Under the pieces are notes generated by a model that was not told the origin of the DNA, made no database searches, and was given only the letters and a program-made list of their open reading frames with translations. From Streptomyces sp. NBC_01485 (lineage in GTDB: Bacteria; Actinomycetota; Actinomycetes; Streptomycetales; Streptomycetaceae): a DNA stretch of 64,000 bases. The stretch covers positions 1,178,001 to 1,242,000 of the forward strand of contig NZ_CP109435.1 of assembly GCF_036227125.1 (NCBI RefSeq), in the 5' to 3' direction. A program made the translations under genes and the position numbers. Positions 18,802 to 27,497 of this stretch are shown piece by piece. The number at the start of each line of letters is the position of its first letter. The stretch's first letter is position 1.

Positions 18802-19659
18802 GTGACAGCACTCTTCGCCCTGGCCACCAGCCTTCTGTGGGGCCTGGCCGACTTCGGCGGCGGGCTGCTGACCCGGCGGACGCCGGCGCTCACGGTGGTC
18901 GTGGTCTCGCAGTCGATCGCGGCGGCCGTCCTCGGCGCGATCGTGGTCGCCACCGGCGGCTGGAGCGAGGCGGGCCCCCGGCTGTGGTTCGCGGTCGCCG
19001 CCGGGCTGGTCGGCCCGGTCGCCCTGCTCTCCTTCTACAAGGCGCTGGCGCTCGGCCCCATGGGCGTCGTCTCCCCGCTGGCCACGCTGAGCGTCGCCGT
19101 GCCGGTCTCCGTCGGGCTGGTCCTCGGCGAACGCCCGGGGCTCATGCAGGTCGCGGGCATCGCGGTCGCGGTCGTCGGGGTCGTCCTGGCGGGCGGTCCA
19201 CAGCTGAAGGGCGCCGCAGTGCAGCGGCAGGCCGTGCTGCTCACGCTGGTCGCGGCGCTCGGCTTCGGCACGGTGTTCGTGCTGATCAGCGAGGCGTCCA
19301 CGACCGTCACCGGCCTGTTCCTCGCCCTGTTCGTGCAGCGGGTGACCAGCGTGGCCACGGGCGGCGCGGCGCTGTACGTCGCCGTCCGGCGCGGGGCGCC
19401 CGCGCTCCCCGAGGGCGGACTGGCGTGGGCCTCGCTGCCGTCGTTCGGGTTCGTCGGGCTGGCCGACGTCGCCGCGAACGGCACCTACGCCGTCGCCGCC
19501 CAGCACGGCCCGGTCACGGTGGCCGCCGTACTCGCCTCGCTCTACCCGGTGGTGACGGCGCTGGCCGCGCGCGGTTTCCTGCGGGAGCGGCTGCGCGGCG
19601 TCCAGGCGGCGGGTGCGGGACTGGCCCTGGTGGGCACGCTGCTGCTGGCGACGGGCTGA
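18802..19659 (+). CDS. DMT superfamily (EamA) transporter
   Basis: The 285-aa protein has about ten hydrophobic segments arranged as two EamA repeats. The first repeat includes LLWGLADFGGGLLTRRTPAL and SFYKALALGPMGVVSPLATLSV; the second ends with PVTVAAVLASLYPVVTALAARGFLRERL. The glycine- and proline-containing motifs at the end of each repeat are typical of drug/metabolite exporters. Substrate is unknown. GTG start at 18802. Control by the divergent XRE-cupin protein is inferred from arrangement. Confidence 0.9.
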   Translation: MTALFALATSLLWGLADFGGGLLTRRTPALTVVVVSQSIAAAVLGAIVVATGGWSEAGPRLWFAVAAGLVGPVALLSFYKALALGPMGVVSPLATLSVAVPVSVGLVLGERPGLMQVAGIAVAVVGVVLAGGPQLKGAAVQRQAVLLTLVAALGFGTVFVLISEASTTVTGLFLALFVQRVTSVATGGAALYVAVRRGAPALPEGGLAWASLPSFGFVGLADVAANGTYAVAAQHGPVTVAAVLASLYPVVTALAARGFLRERLRGVQAAGAGLALVGTLLLATG

Positions 19660-19730
19660 TCCCGTACGACCCCTGGGGCTCCTGGGGCTCCTGCGGCCCT
19701 TACGCCTCTTGCGGCCCTTGCAGCCGGGGG

Positions 19731-20495
19731 TCAGCCCTCCGGCTCCAGCCGGGCCAGGCGCTTCACCGTCTCCTCGTCCAGCCCCGACATCGCGACCAGT
19801 TGGTCCGAGGTGACCCCGTCCGGTATCGGCACCGGCGCGGGCGTGCGCAGCGGCGGCTGCCAGCCGTCGGCGGGCGTCCAGCGCCGTACGACCTTGGCGG
19901 GCGCCCCCGCGACGACGGCGTGGTCGGGCACCGCGCCGCGCACGACCGCCCCGGCCGCGACGACGACGTTCCGTCCGATCCGCGCCCCCGGCAGGATCAC
20001 GGCCCCCGTGCCGATCCAGCACCCCGGGCCGATCTCCACGGGCTCCATGCGGGGCCACTGCTTGCCGATGGGCTGGTGCGGATCGTCGTAGGAGTGGTTC
20101 GTGGACGTCACGTACACGTACGGGCCGAAGTAGCAGTCGCTGCCGATGGTGACCGTCGTGTCGGCGATGACATGGCTGCCCCGGCCGAGGACCACGCCGT
20201 CGCCGAGGCGCAGGATCGGGTCGGGGCCGAGGTCGAGGTCGGGCATCAGTCCGGCGGTGAGGGTGACCTGCTCGCCGACGATGCAGTGCGCGCCGAGATG
20301 GATCCACGGCTCCCCGAAGACCGTGCCGAGCGGGAAGGCGAGCCGGGTGCCGGTGCCGATCGAGCCGAAGCGGAGCCGTCCGGGGTGCTCGGCGGTCACG
20401 GAGCCCGTGCGCTGCACCCAGGCCCAGCCCGCGTGGACGGCCCGCTGCCCCAGGCGACGCCGCCAGGATGAGAACGTGTTCTTGCGCTTCGGCAC
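19731..20495 (-). CDS. Left-handed beta-helix acyltransferase (hexapeptide repeat)
   Basis: The 254-aa protein has hexapeptide repeats through the middle (LGDGVVLGRGSHVIADTTV, IGSDCYFGPYVYV, IGPGCWIGTGAVILPGARIG, VVVAAGAVVRG). It also has the NHSYDDPHQPI loop with a likely catalytic histidine and ends the coil with VVAGAPAKVVRRW, as in LacA/NodL/CysE-like acetyltransferases. The acceptor is unknown; surface sugar acetylation is common for this shape. Start GTG at 20495 is chosen; an in-frame GTG slightly upstream is possible. Confidence 0.85.
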   Translation of the reverse strand: MPKRKNTFSSWRRRLGQRAVHAGWAWVQRTGSVTAEHPGRLRFGSIGTGTRLAFPLGTVFGEPWIHLGAHCIVGEQVTLTAGLMPDLDLGPDPILRLGDGVVLGRGSHVIADTTVTIGSDCYFGPYVYVTSTNHSYDDPHQPIGKQWPRMEPVEIGPGCWIGTGAVILPGARIGRNVVVAAGAVVRGAVPDHAVVAGAPAKVVRRWTPADGWQPPLRTPAPVPIPDGVTSDQLVAMSGLDEETVKRLARLEPEG

Positions 20496-20640
20496 CCGCT
20501 CACCGTACTCAGCACGCACCACGGCCAGGGTCCGCGGCCCTGTGATCTTCGCCCTACCGCGTGGCGGTACGGTGCGGGAGCAGGACGGGAAAGACGGCCT
20601 GGACGGGCTGGACTTGCTGGACGGACACGAGGAGACGGTG

Positions 20641-21174
20641 ATGACGCACAAGGCGCTGATCGTGGGCATCGGCGGCAGGGAACCCAAGGTCGCCCCAGAG
20701 GCGTTCGTGGCGCCGACGGCGTCGGTGATCGGGGACGTGACGCTGGAGGCGGGAGCGAGCGTCTGGTACGGCGCGGTCGTGCGGGGCGATGTCGAGCGGA
20801 TCACCGTCCGGCGCGACGCCAACGTCCAGGACAACGTGACGCTGCATGCCGACCCCGGGTTCCCCGTCACCATCGGCGAGCGGGTGTCCGTCGGCCACAA
20901 CGCCGTCGTGCACGGGGCGGCGGTCGGGGACGACTGCCTCATCGGGATGGGCGCGACCGTGCTCAACGGGGCGGTGATCGGGGCGGGTTCACTGGTCGCC
21001 GCCCAAGCGCTCGTGCCCCAGGGGATGGAAGTGCCGCCGGGGTCGCTGGTGGCGGGGGTACCGGCGAAGGTGAGGCGGGAGTTGACGGAGGAGGAGCGCC
21101 AAGGGCTCACGCTGAACGCGACGTTGTACGCGGATCTGGCGAAGGCTCACGGGGAGATCCACGACCACGGGTGA
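20641..21174 (+). CDS. Gamma-class carbonic anhydrase-like protein
   Basis: The 177-aa left-handed beta-helix protein has the three zinc-ligand histidines of the gamma carbonic anhydrase family: H69 (NVTLHAD), H86 and H91 (VGHNAVVHG). The active-site neighbours R48 and D50 (VVRGD) and Q63 (NVQDN) are also present. Members of the YrdA/PaaY group either hydrate CO2 or act as metal-dependent hydrolases. It would be a soluble trimer. ATG at 20641 follows a GAGGAG ribosome site. Confidence 0.9.
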   Translation: MTHKALIVGIGGREPKVAPEAFVAPTASVIGDVTLEAGASVWYGAVVRGDVERITVRRDANVQDNVTLHADPGFPVTIGERVSVGHNAVVHGAAVGDDCLIGMGATVLNGAVIGAGSLVAAQALVPQGMEVPPGSLVAGVPAKVRRELTEEERQGLTLNATLYADLAKAHGEIHDHG

Positions 21175-21211
21175 GTGCGACAACGTGCAACACCCCCCAG
21201 GGCGCGGGGAA

Positions 21212-21868
21212 CTACTCGGCAGCCGCCACCGTCTCCGCTTCGGCCTCTCGTGAAGCACCCTGCTCCTGCGCCTGCTTGGCCTTGCGCTTGATGATCAGCA
21301 TCGATGTCACGCCGATCAGTACCGCCAGCACCAGGCCCAGCCACGAGAACCGCTTCAGCCAGGACTCCGCCACGACGCCCACGTAGTAGATGACGGCCGT
21401 CGTGCCGCCCGCCCACACGATGCCGCCCAGGATGTTGGCGGTGAGGAACTTCCAGTACGGCATGTGCAGGACGCCCGCGAGCGGGCCGGCGAAGATGCGC
21501 AGGAGGGCGACGAAGCGGCCGAAGAAGACGGCCCACATGCCCCACTTCTCGAAGGACCGCTCGGCGGTGGCGATGTGCCCCTCGCTGAAGTGCCTGGGGA
21601 ACTTCGCGCCGAGCCAGGCCAGCAGCGGGCGTCCGCCCCTGCGGCCGATGGCGTAGCCGATGGAGTCGCCGATCACCGCGCCCGCGGTGGCGCACGCGCC
21701 GAGGACGACGGGGTTGATGCCGCCGTGCTGGGAGGACAGCAGCGCGGCCGAGACCAGGATGATCTCGCCAGGCAGCGGGATGCCGAGGCTCTCGAGTCCG
21801 ATGACCAGGCCGACCACGGCGTAGACGGCTGCCGCGGGCACCGTGTCGAGCCATTCCTGCACGTGCAC
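21212..21868 (-). CDS. DedA family membrane protein
   Basis: The 218-aa membrane protein shows the DedA core: GLVIGLESLGIPLPGEIILVSAALLSS near the N-terminus, GDSIGYAIGRRGG, and the motif FFGRFVALLRIFAGPLAGVLHMPYWKFL. It then has a C-terminal hairpin of two hydrophobic segments and a short charged Ala/Glu tail. DedA proteins belong to the VTT group of lipid scramblases linked to undecaprenyl phosphate or phospholipid turnover. The specific lipid here is not determinable. Confidence 0.92.
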   Translation of the reverse strand: MHVQEWLDTVPAAAVYAVVGLVIGLESLGIPLPGEIILVSAALLSSQHGGINPVVLGACATAGAVIGDSIGYAIGRRGGRPLLAWLGAKFPRHFSEGHIATAERSFEKWGMWAVFFGRFVALLRIFAGPLAGVLHMPYWKFLTANILGGIVWAGGTTAVIYYVGVVAESWLKRFSWLGLVLAVLIGVTSMLIIKRKAKQAQEQGASREAEAETVAAAE

Positions 21869-21963
21869 CGCGGGTTCCTCCCGTTTGACGTCTGCCGTCC
21901 TTGGCAGCCTTGCGTATCGGGGAAGCCTACCGGGTCGGCCGGACCCGGCCCGGATCGGAACGA

Positions 21964-22000
21964 GAAGGAGGGGCCGCTCCCCTCGGGCGGCCCCTCCTTC
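21964..22000 (-). terminator. Hairpin terminator downstream of lectin-type gene
   Basis: Fourteen-bp arms (GAAGGAGGGGCCGC and its complement) surround a short loop, about 65 nt past the stop of the minus-strand gene ending at 22067. Between the hairpin and that stop are tandem copies of TTCGGTCGCTCGGTGC (about 22020-22058). Confidence 0.8.
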
Positions 22001-22066
22001 GGTCCTGCGGTCGTTCGGCCCTTCGGTCGCTCGGTGCTTCGGTCGCTCGGTGCTTCGGCCGGTGGC

Positions 22067-24004
22067 TCAGGTGCCGAGGGGCTTGGTCACGTTCGCGACG
22101 GCCTCGCCGAGTGCGCCGAGTACGCGCGGCACCTCGGCCGGGGCGGGGACGGCGTCGAGGAGGACGGCGGGGACCGCCGGTCCGGCCGGGACGGCCGAGG
22201 AGGCGCAGCAGTCCACCTGGGCGAACCGCGTCCCGAACTCCGGCCCGGACGGGGCGGGTTCGGCCGGAGCCGGGGCCACATCGGGGGCGAGAGGCCGGGC
22301 GCCGGGCGCTCCCGGGCGCGCCGGGAGGTCCGGGCTTCCCGGGGCACCCTGGGCACCCGGGATTCCCTGAGCGCCCGGGGCGGGCGGCTCCGGCGCCTTC
22401 CGTACCTCCGGGCCGGGTGCCCCGGCCGTCGTGGCGGCCGTGTCGAACACCCACCGCTGCTCGGCGGACCCGTCCCGCGCGGCGACGACGACCGTCCTCG
22501 CCCCGTCGGCGCCGCGTGCGACGACCAGGTCGCCGTCCCTGCGCAGCAGGATTTCACCACGCACGGTCAGGTCGAAGAACGTCTCACCGGAGTGCACCAG
22601 GCACGAGGCCAGGGCGGTCGTGCGGCGGCCGGGGTCGGCGGCCAGGCAGAGCGCCGGGGCGGCGGCGCTGCGCAGCACCCCGTCGTCCTGGTACGACCAC
22701 TGCTGGGACGCGGCCGGCGAGCACCCCGCCAGGACGATGCCCACTCCGGCCTCGGTCCGCCCGCCCGCGGCGTCGAGGCAGAGCCCCGTGCCCGGGCTGC
22801 GCAGGCTGCCCTGAGCGACGTCGGCGGACCCGGAGGCGGACCCGGAGGCGGAAGCGGCCGACGGGAAACCGGCGGGCGGGGTGTCGGCGGACGGGGTGTT
22901 GGGCCCGCCGACCGGCGCGCCCCAGGTGGCGCCGGGTGCGGGGGCGCCGTCACCGTCGGACCAGCCCTGGGCCACGAAGGCGGTCGCGACCAGCGCGAGG
23001 GAGGTCAGGCCCACGCCCACGAGCACGGCCTTGGGCCGCCTGACCGGCAGATCGAGCACGCCCGCGGAGGTGGTGCGGTGCCGGCCTCCCCCGACGGGCT
23101 GACGTGCCCCGGCGGGCTCACGCGCCGCGACGGGCCGGACCGGCGCGTCGGCGGCGGCTTCGGCGGCGGCCGTGCGTCCGGGGCGCGAGTCGAGGTAGCG
23201 GCGGGCGCCCCAGCCGAGCACGGTCTCGGCGAGCAGCACGTCCAGCCCGCCGTCGAAATGACTGAGTTGTTCGGCGGCGTGCCGGCAGAAGCGGCAGTGC
23301 GCGAGATGCTCCCGGACGTCGGGCAGCAGGGTTCCGCCACGACGCAGCGGAACGTCGAGAAGACGGTTGTGGAAACGGCATTCAGTCGTCGGCGCGAGTT
23401 CCCGGTGGGCGCGTACACAGCCCACCCGGAATTGCTCCCGCGCCTGTTCCAGGACGGCCGCCGCGGTGACACCGTCCACGCCCGACAGACCAGCCGGTAC
23501 GGATATGGGTTCCGCCTCCACCTCCGTGTGCCACAAGAGGCATTGGGAGGCGGCCGGGAGCAACTGAAAAGCGCGCTCGGCGAGTTGCCGCCTTTCGGAC
23601 GTCACCGGCCGCGCCGCGCGCAGTCCACGGCCGCCGGTGGTTTTCCGCAGCTCCGGCAGCACGGCTGAAACTCCGTCGGCGCCGGCCCATTTCCGGACCG
23701 TCTCCCGTACGGCGACGAGGAGTTGGGGACGCAGAGCACCGCCGCCGGTGTGCCCGTCCGCCAGCCGGCCGAGCACCTCGTGGAACGCGGCGGCGGCCAC
23801 GAGCCGCCCCGTGTCCTCGGTGCCGGCCAGGCAGACCGTCGCGTAGTCGTGGGCCGCCCGCCAGTGACGGGCGAACAGCAGGGCGACCGCGCCGGCCCGC
23901 CCGTCGGCGTCGGCCAGCCGGGCGGCGAGTTGGGGGTCGGAATCCCCGGGGGTCCACCCGGGGCGGGGCGGGTAGGGCGGGCGTGGGGGTGTGGGGGAAT
24001 GCAC
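22067..24004 (-). CDS. ECF-sigma-like / zinc-finger / TM / ricin-lectin membrane protein
   Basis: This 645-aa mosaic protein has several parts. Residues about 20-85 resemble ECF sigma region 2 (LLFARHWRAAHDYATVCLAG) and about 135-200 resemble region 4 (AFQLLPAASQCLLWHTEVE), although the helix-turn-helix is degenerate. Residues 233-240 (HLAHCRFC) form the HxxxCxxC motif of zinc anti-sigma domains. A transmembrane helix lies at about 325-346. Residues about 395-530 form an extracellular ricin B-type lectin repeat region with QQW and QRW motifs, and residues about 535-590 are a short Gly-Pro-rich collagen-like tail. It may sense envelope glycans. The GTG at 24004 follows GGAAGGAAAGG, so it is preferred over an ATG at 24046. 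Confidence 0.8.
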   Translation of the reverse strand: MHSPTPPRPPYPPRPGWTPGDSDPQLAARLADADGRAGAVALLFARHWRAAHDYATVCLAGTEDTGRLVAAAAFHEVLGRLADGHTGGGALRPQLLVAVRETVRKWAGADGVSAVLPELRKTTGGRGLRAARPVTSERRQLAERAFQLLPAASQCLLWHTEVEAEPISVPAGLSGVDGVTAAAVLEQAREQFRVGCVRAHRELAPTTECRFHNRLLDVPLRRGGTLLPDVREHLAHCRFCRHAAEQLSHFDGGLDVLLAETVLGWGARRYLDSRPGRTAAAEAAADAPVRPVAAREPAGARQPVGGGRHRTTSAGVLDLPVRRPKAVLVGVGLTSLALVATAFVAQGWSDGDGAPAPGATWGAPVGGPNTPSADTPPAGFPSAASASGSASGSADVAQGSLRSPGTGLCLDAAGGRTEAGVGIVLAGCSPAASQQWSYQDDGVLRSAAAPALCLAADPGRRTTALASCLVHSGETFFDLTVRGEILLRRDGDLVVARGADGARTVVVAARDGSAEQRWVFDTAATTAGAPGPEVRKAPEPPAPGAQGIPGAQGAPGSPDLPARPGAPGARPLAPDVAPAPAEPAPSGPEFGTRFAQVDCCASSAVPAGPAVPAVLLDAVPAPAEVPRVLGALGEAVANVTKPLGT

Positions 24005-24174
24005 GGAACCCTTTCCTTCCAAGTCGACGAACGGCACGGAAAGCACGTCGTCGGAAAGCAGGTGCCTGATGGGTGCGTACCTTCAGCCTGACCAGGCATG
24101 TTGGCCTGATCCAGCCCATTCGTAAGGGGAGGCTCACCTTCGCACACACGCCTCACAGGAAACAAGGAGTTCGA

Positions 24175-24420
24175 GTGACCCAAATTCAAAGCACAGTAAT
24201 TTCAGGCGAGTTACCGGCGGTATCCGCACCGGCATTCGAAAAGCACCCGGAGGGCGGGATTCAACTTGTGTACATGGAAAGCCGGATGACACACGGAATC
24301 TCCAACTTCCGGCCTCGACGAGCTCGCCCTCTTCGCCCGACCTCTTCGACCCCACAGCGGAGGCGGGACGCGGCACGGCACTGCCCGACCCGACCCGGCC
24401 CACAGGAATCTCAGAGGTGA
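24175..24420 (+). CDS. Small hypothetical protein upstream of galU
   Basis: An 81-aa open frame starting with GTG at 24175 is preceded by a good AAGGAG ribosome site (24162-24167). The first 45 residues (starting VTQIQSTVISGEL) use lower-GC codons and lack basic bias, while the last 35 are Arg/Pro-rich and look like a frame that has slipped out of coding sense. The true product may therefore be shorter or frame-broken. I do not recognise it. It lies in the same direction as galU and ends 42 nt before it. Confidence 0.45.
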   Translation: MTQIQSTVISGELPAVSAPAFEKHPEGGIQLVYMESRMTHGISNFRPRRARPLRPTSSTPQRRRDAARHCPTRPGPQESQR

Positions 24421-24461
24421 CTCCCGGTGTACTCCCATCCCGGTGGGCCACCGTGATCGGC

Positions 24462-25394
24462 ATGAGCGCCCCCCACTCCGCACCCAGTGTCCGCAAAGCA
24501 GTCGTCCCGGCCGCCGGCCTCGGCACCCGTTTCCTGCCGGCCACCAAGGCGACCCCGAAGGAGATGCTGCCGGTCGTCGACAAGCCGGCCATCCAGTACG
24601 TCGTGGAGGAGGCTGCCGCCGCCGGTCTGGACGACGTCCTGATGGTCACCGGCCGGCACAAGCGGGCCATCGAGGACCACTTCGACCACGCCTTCGAGCT
24701 GGAGCAGGCGCTCGCCGCCAAGGGCGACACCGTGCGGCTGGACGCGGTGCGCGACCCGGCCCGGCTCGCCGACATCCACCACATCCGTCAGGGCGACCCG
24801 CTCGGCCTCGGGCACGCGGTGCTGTGCGCCCGCCACCACGTGGGCGACCAGCCGTTCGCCGTGCTCCTCGGCGACGACCTCATCGACCCTCGCGAGACCC
24901 TGCTCAGCAGGATGCTCGAGGTCCGCGACCGGTACGCCGGCAGCGTGGTCGCACTGATGGAGGTCCCGCCCGAACAGGTCCACCTCTACGGCTGCGCGGC
25001 CGTGGAGCCGTCCGGCGAGGACGGGGTCGTACGCGTCACCGGGCTGGTGGAGAAGCCCGCGCGCGAGGACGCGCCGAGCCGGTACGCGGTCATCGGGCGC
25101 TACGTCCTCGACCCGGCCGTCTTCGACGTCCTGGAGCGCACCGCGCCAGGACGCGGCGGCGAGATCCAGCTCACGGACGCCCTCCAGGAACTCGCCGCAG
25201 GCGGCACGGTCCACGGCGTGATCTTCTCCGGCCGCCGCTACGACACCGGCGACAAGGCCGAGTACCTGCGCACGGTCGTCCGCCTGGCCTGCGAACGCGC
25301 CGACCTGGGCCCGGAGTTCGTGGCCTGGCTCAAGGAGTTCGTGGCAGGCCTGGAGGACGGCGACGACGCGCAGCGGGAGCGGCTGGCGGCCTGA
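24462..25394 (+). CDS. galU: UTP-glucose-1-phosphate uridylyltransferase
   Basis: The 310-aa nucleotidyltransferase makes UDP-glucose from UTP and glucose 1-phosphate for cell-wall, trehalose and glycolipid synthesis. The signature AAGLGTRFLPATKATPKEML is at residues about 14-33, with VVDKPAIQYVVEEA following. Other family blocks are RQGDPLGLGHAVLCA, FAVLLGDDLID, LVEKPAREDAPSRYAVIGRYVLDP and FSGRRYDTGDKAEYL. The ATG at 24462 gives the usual N-terminus; a longer in-frame start at 24417 is less likely. Confidence 0.93.
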   Translation: MSAPHSAPSVRKAVVPAAGLGTRFLPATKATPKEMLPVVDKPAIQYVVEEAAAAGLDDVLMVTGRHKRAIEDHFDHAFELEQALAAKGDTVRLDAVRDPARLADIHHIRQGDPLGLGHAVLCARHHVGDQPFAVLLGDDLIDPRETLLSRMLEVRDRYAGSVVALMEVPPEQVHLYGCAAVEPSGEDGVVRVTGLVEKPAREDAPSRYAVIGRYVLDPAVFDVLERTAPGRGGEIQLTDALQELAAGGTVHGVIFSGRRYDTGDKAEYLRTVVRLACERADLGPEFVAWLKEFVAGLEDGDDAQRERLAA

Positions 25395-25439
25395 CGGCGG
25401 GACGCCGAGGGCCCTGGTGGCGGCACACACGCCGGGGCC

Positions 25440-25543
25440 GGGGCCTTGTCCGGACCGGCCTCGAGGAACTCGAGGTGCAGGGTCCGGGCCATGGGCACCG
25501 TGGCGGCGAGCATCTCACCGATGGACATCCGGTCTGCGCTCAT
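25440..25543 (-). pseudogene. N-terminal remnant of a PaaI/DUF4442-type thioesterase
   Basis: From an ATG at 25543, preceded by an AGGTGA-like ribosome site, the minus strand reads MSADRMSIGEMLAATVPM and continues with ARTLHLEFLEAGPDKA. This resembles the first 30 or so residues of DUF4442/PaaI-like hotdog thioesterases. The catalytic core (NHVGGPHAGA-type segment) should follow but does not; the frame runs instead into the 3' end of galU on the opposite strand. I read it as a gene truncated by deletion. The match is from memory of the family and is short. Confidence 0.4.
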
Positions 25544-25626
25544 GACCACGATGTCACCTGCGAGTAGCTTCGGCCGGCCAGACCGGTGTAGTGACCGTGT
25601 CCCCGGCGGCATTAGGGTTTCTGGCC

Positions 25627-26712
25627 ATGTGGCCAGGACAGCAGCCGCCCGGGGGAGAGCAGAACCCGCAGGCGCAGAACAATCCGTACCAGCAGCCCGG
25701 ATACCAGCAGCCGGGATACCAGCAGCCGAACCCTTATCAGCAGCCCGGCTACCAGCAGCAGCCCAACCCCTATGCGCAGCAGCCCGCGCAGCCGCCGCAG
25801 TGGGGCGCCCCGTTGCCCGCGGGGGCGCCCACGCCTCCGCCCGGCGGCGGCAGCAGCGGGGACGGGGGCAACCGGACGAGGCTGGTCGCGATCGTCGCGG
25901 CCTCGGCCGTCGTGGTGACCGCCGGTGTCACCGGGTTCCTGGTGCTGGGCGGCGGCGATGACGACCCGGCCGACGTGAGCAAGAGCAGCGCGAGCCCCAC
26001 GGTCTCGACGTCCGCCTCCCCTTCGGCGTCCGCCTCCCCTTCGGCGTCCGCCTCTTCCTCATCCGGCACGGACGACAACCCGCGCGGCAACGAGACCCAG
26101 AAGCCGACCGTCGCCGGCTGGAAGGTCGTCGTCAACCCCAAGTGGGGCATCGCCTTCGACGTGCCGGCCGACTGGGAGGTCCAGTCGCCGGGGCTCAGCC
26201 AGGGCTTCGAGTGGGAGGACAAGACGAAGTCCGACGGCTACGACCGGATCCTGCAGTCGGGCACGGCCGACTTCAAGTCGAAGTGGTGCTCCACGGACGC
26301 CGACAAGGACGGCAAGACCGACGACACCGCGCTGGCCAAGGTGGGCACCAAGGGCGCCGACGGGGCCAAGACCACCGACGAGATCGCGATCAACACGCCC
26401 GCCTGGTGGGTCTTCGGCGGCTACACCGAGCCGGACAAGAAGAGCATCACGTTCGACAAGAAGGCCACCGCCTTCACCACCGCCTCCGGCATCCAGGGCA
26501 GTTACGCCTGGGCGCAGTCGGCGAACACGCCCCAGAAGGGCAAGTGCGACAGCGACGGCAAGGCGATCACGTTCGGCTTCAAGAACTCCAACGGCGACTA
26601 CGTGTCGTGGAACCTGTACGGCGCGAAGGGCGTGAAGGACGAGGTCCCGAAGGCCACGATCATGCAGATCCTCAGCACCGTAAGGCTGAACGGGACTCCG
26701 ACGGAGAACTAG
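25627..26712 (+). CDS. Pro/Gln-rich single-pass membrane protein with extracellular domain
   Basis: The 361-aa protein has a cytoplasmic N-terminus of repeated YQQPG/NPYQQ units (residues about 10-55), one transmembrane helix (about 85-107), a Ser/Ala low-complexity linker (about 115-145) and a folded extracellular domain (about 150-361) with two Cys residues. The domain has an alternating beta pattern (WKVVVNPKWGIAFDVPADWEV). Proteins of this shape are common in Streptomyces but have no defined function. ATG at 25627 starts the conserved MWPGQQPPGG; an in-frame GTG at 25591 is less likely. Confidence 0.85.
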   Translation: MWPGQQPPGGEQNPQAQNNPYQQPGYQQPGYQQPNPYQQPGYQQQPNPYAQQPAQPPQWGAPLPAGAPTPPPGGGSSGDGGNRTRLVAIVAASAVVVTAGVTGFLVLGGGDDDPADVSKSSASPTVSTSASPSASASPSASASSSSGTDDNPRGNETQKPTVAGWKVVVNPKWGIAFDVPADWEVQSPGLSQGFEWEDKTKSDGYDRILQSGTADFKSKWCSTDADKDGKTDDTALAKVGTKGADGAKTTDEIAINTPAWWVFGGYTEPDKKSITFDKKATAFTTASGIQGSYAWAQSANTPQKGKCDSDGKAITFGFKNSNGDYVSWNLYGAKGVKDEVPKATIMQILSTVRLNGTPTEN

Positions 26713-26770
26713 CCGTGGGCGGCGGGTAATTGGTCTGGCACCTCGGGGGCCCGGCGGGGACAGTCGGCCG

Positions 26771-27048
26771 GTGACCCCATCCGCCGAGCCCGCCAAGCCT
26801 GCCGAGCCCGCCGAAGCCGAAGCCGAAGCCGCCAAGACCAGCGGCCCGCGCCGCCGTCCGCGCAGACCCGCCTGGGCGGGGCCACGACTACAGCCTGCTG
26901 ACCGCCGCCGCGTTCGTGACGAGCCTCGGCAGTCAGGGTGTGCTCATCGCCGCCGCGTTCGCCGTCCTGAAGTCGGGCGGCGACGGCGGCGACGTGGGTC
27001 TGGTGGCGGCGGCCCGCCCGCTGCCGCTGGTGCTGTTCCTTCTGATTG
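26771..27048 (+). pseudogene. 5' fragment of an MFS transporter gene (frameshifted, interrupted)
   Basis: A GTG at 26771 opens an Ala/Glu/Lys-rich cytoplasmic leader. Near 26875 the frame must shift by one base to continue into RGHDYSLLTAAAFVTSLG and LKSGGDGGDVGLVAAARPLPL, the first helices of an MFS exporter. The match stops abruptly near 27045 after VLFLLI. The missing middle (about two thirds of the protein) is absent and the C-terminal part reappears at 29295. The gene therefore carries both a frameshift and a replaced centre and cannot make a working transporter. Confidence 0.75.
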
Positions 27049-27497
27049 ACCAACTCGCGCGCATACCCGTACTCCGATGCCGACTACCTCCACGAGCCAC
27101 CCGCAACGGCCTCCAGTACGTCACCAAGCAGCTCGAAGGCCGTATGGCGCTCCGCCGGCACCGAGAACTACTCGTTGACACCCACGCGAGGCCGCCTCAC
27201 GCGACTTCCACGAGCGGGTCATGACCATCAAACGAGGCGCCGCCAGAGGGGGCGGGGCCAGACGCAGAGCACGTATCCCGCGATCAGCCATTCTGCCCGT
27301 CAAGAGCACATCATCCCTTATGTGACCAGGCTCTCTTCGACGCAGAGAGGCCCAGGTCAGACGACCCAAACACACATAATCAACAAGATCGACAAACGCC
27401 ACAAAATTGACACGGACGGCATGCGGCACGGAGTCTGCGTTCAGTCAGGGGCGCCCGAGGACGTGTGCTTAGCAATCAATGCAGTTCAGGTAGGGCA

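Noticed and set aside
22005..22060. Tandem TTCGGTCGCTCGGTGC repeats as a functional array
   Set aside because: Only two near-exact copies in a terminator region; most likely slippage products.
25680..25790. CRISPR-like repeats
   Set aside because: They are in-frame codons for YQQPG/NPYQQ units in a membrane protein, with no spacers.
27407..27440. Sigma-70 type promoter with TTGACA before the island operon
   Set aside because: The -35 match is exact but no acceptable -10 hexamer lies 16-18 nt downstream.
27049..27497. Integrase or replication protein remnants at the start of the island
   Set aside because: Short fragments in several frames looked suggestive, but no continuous motif (integrase R-H-R-Y or Rep) could be found.
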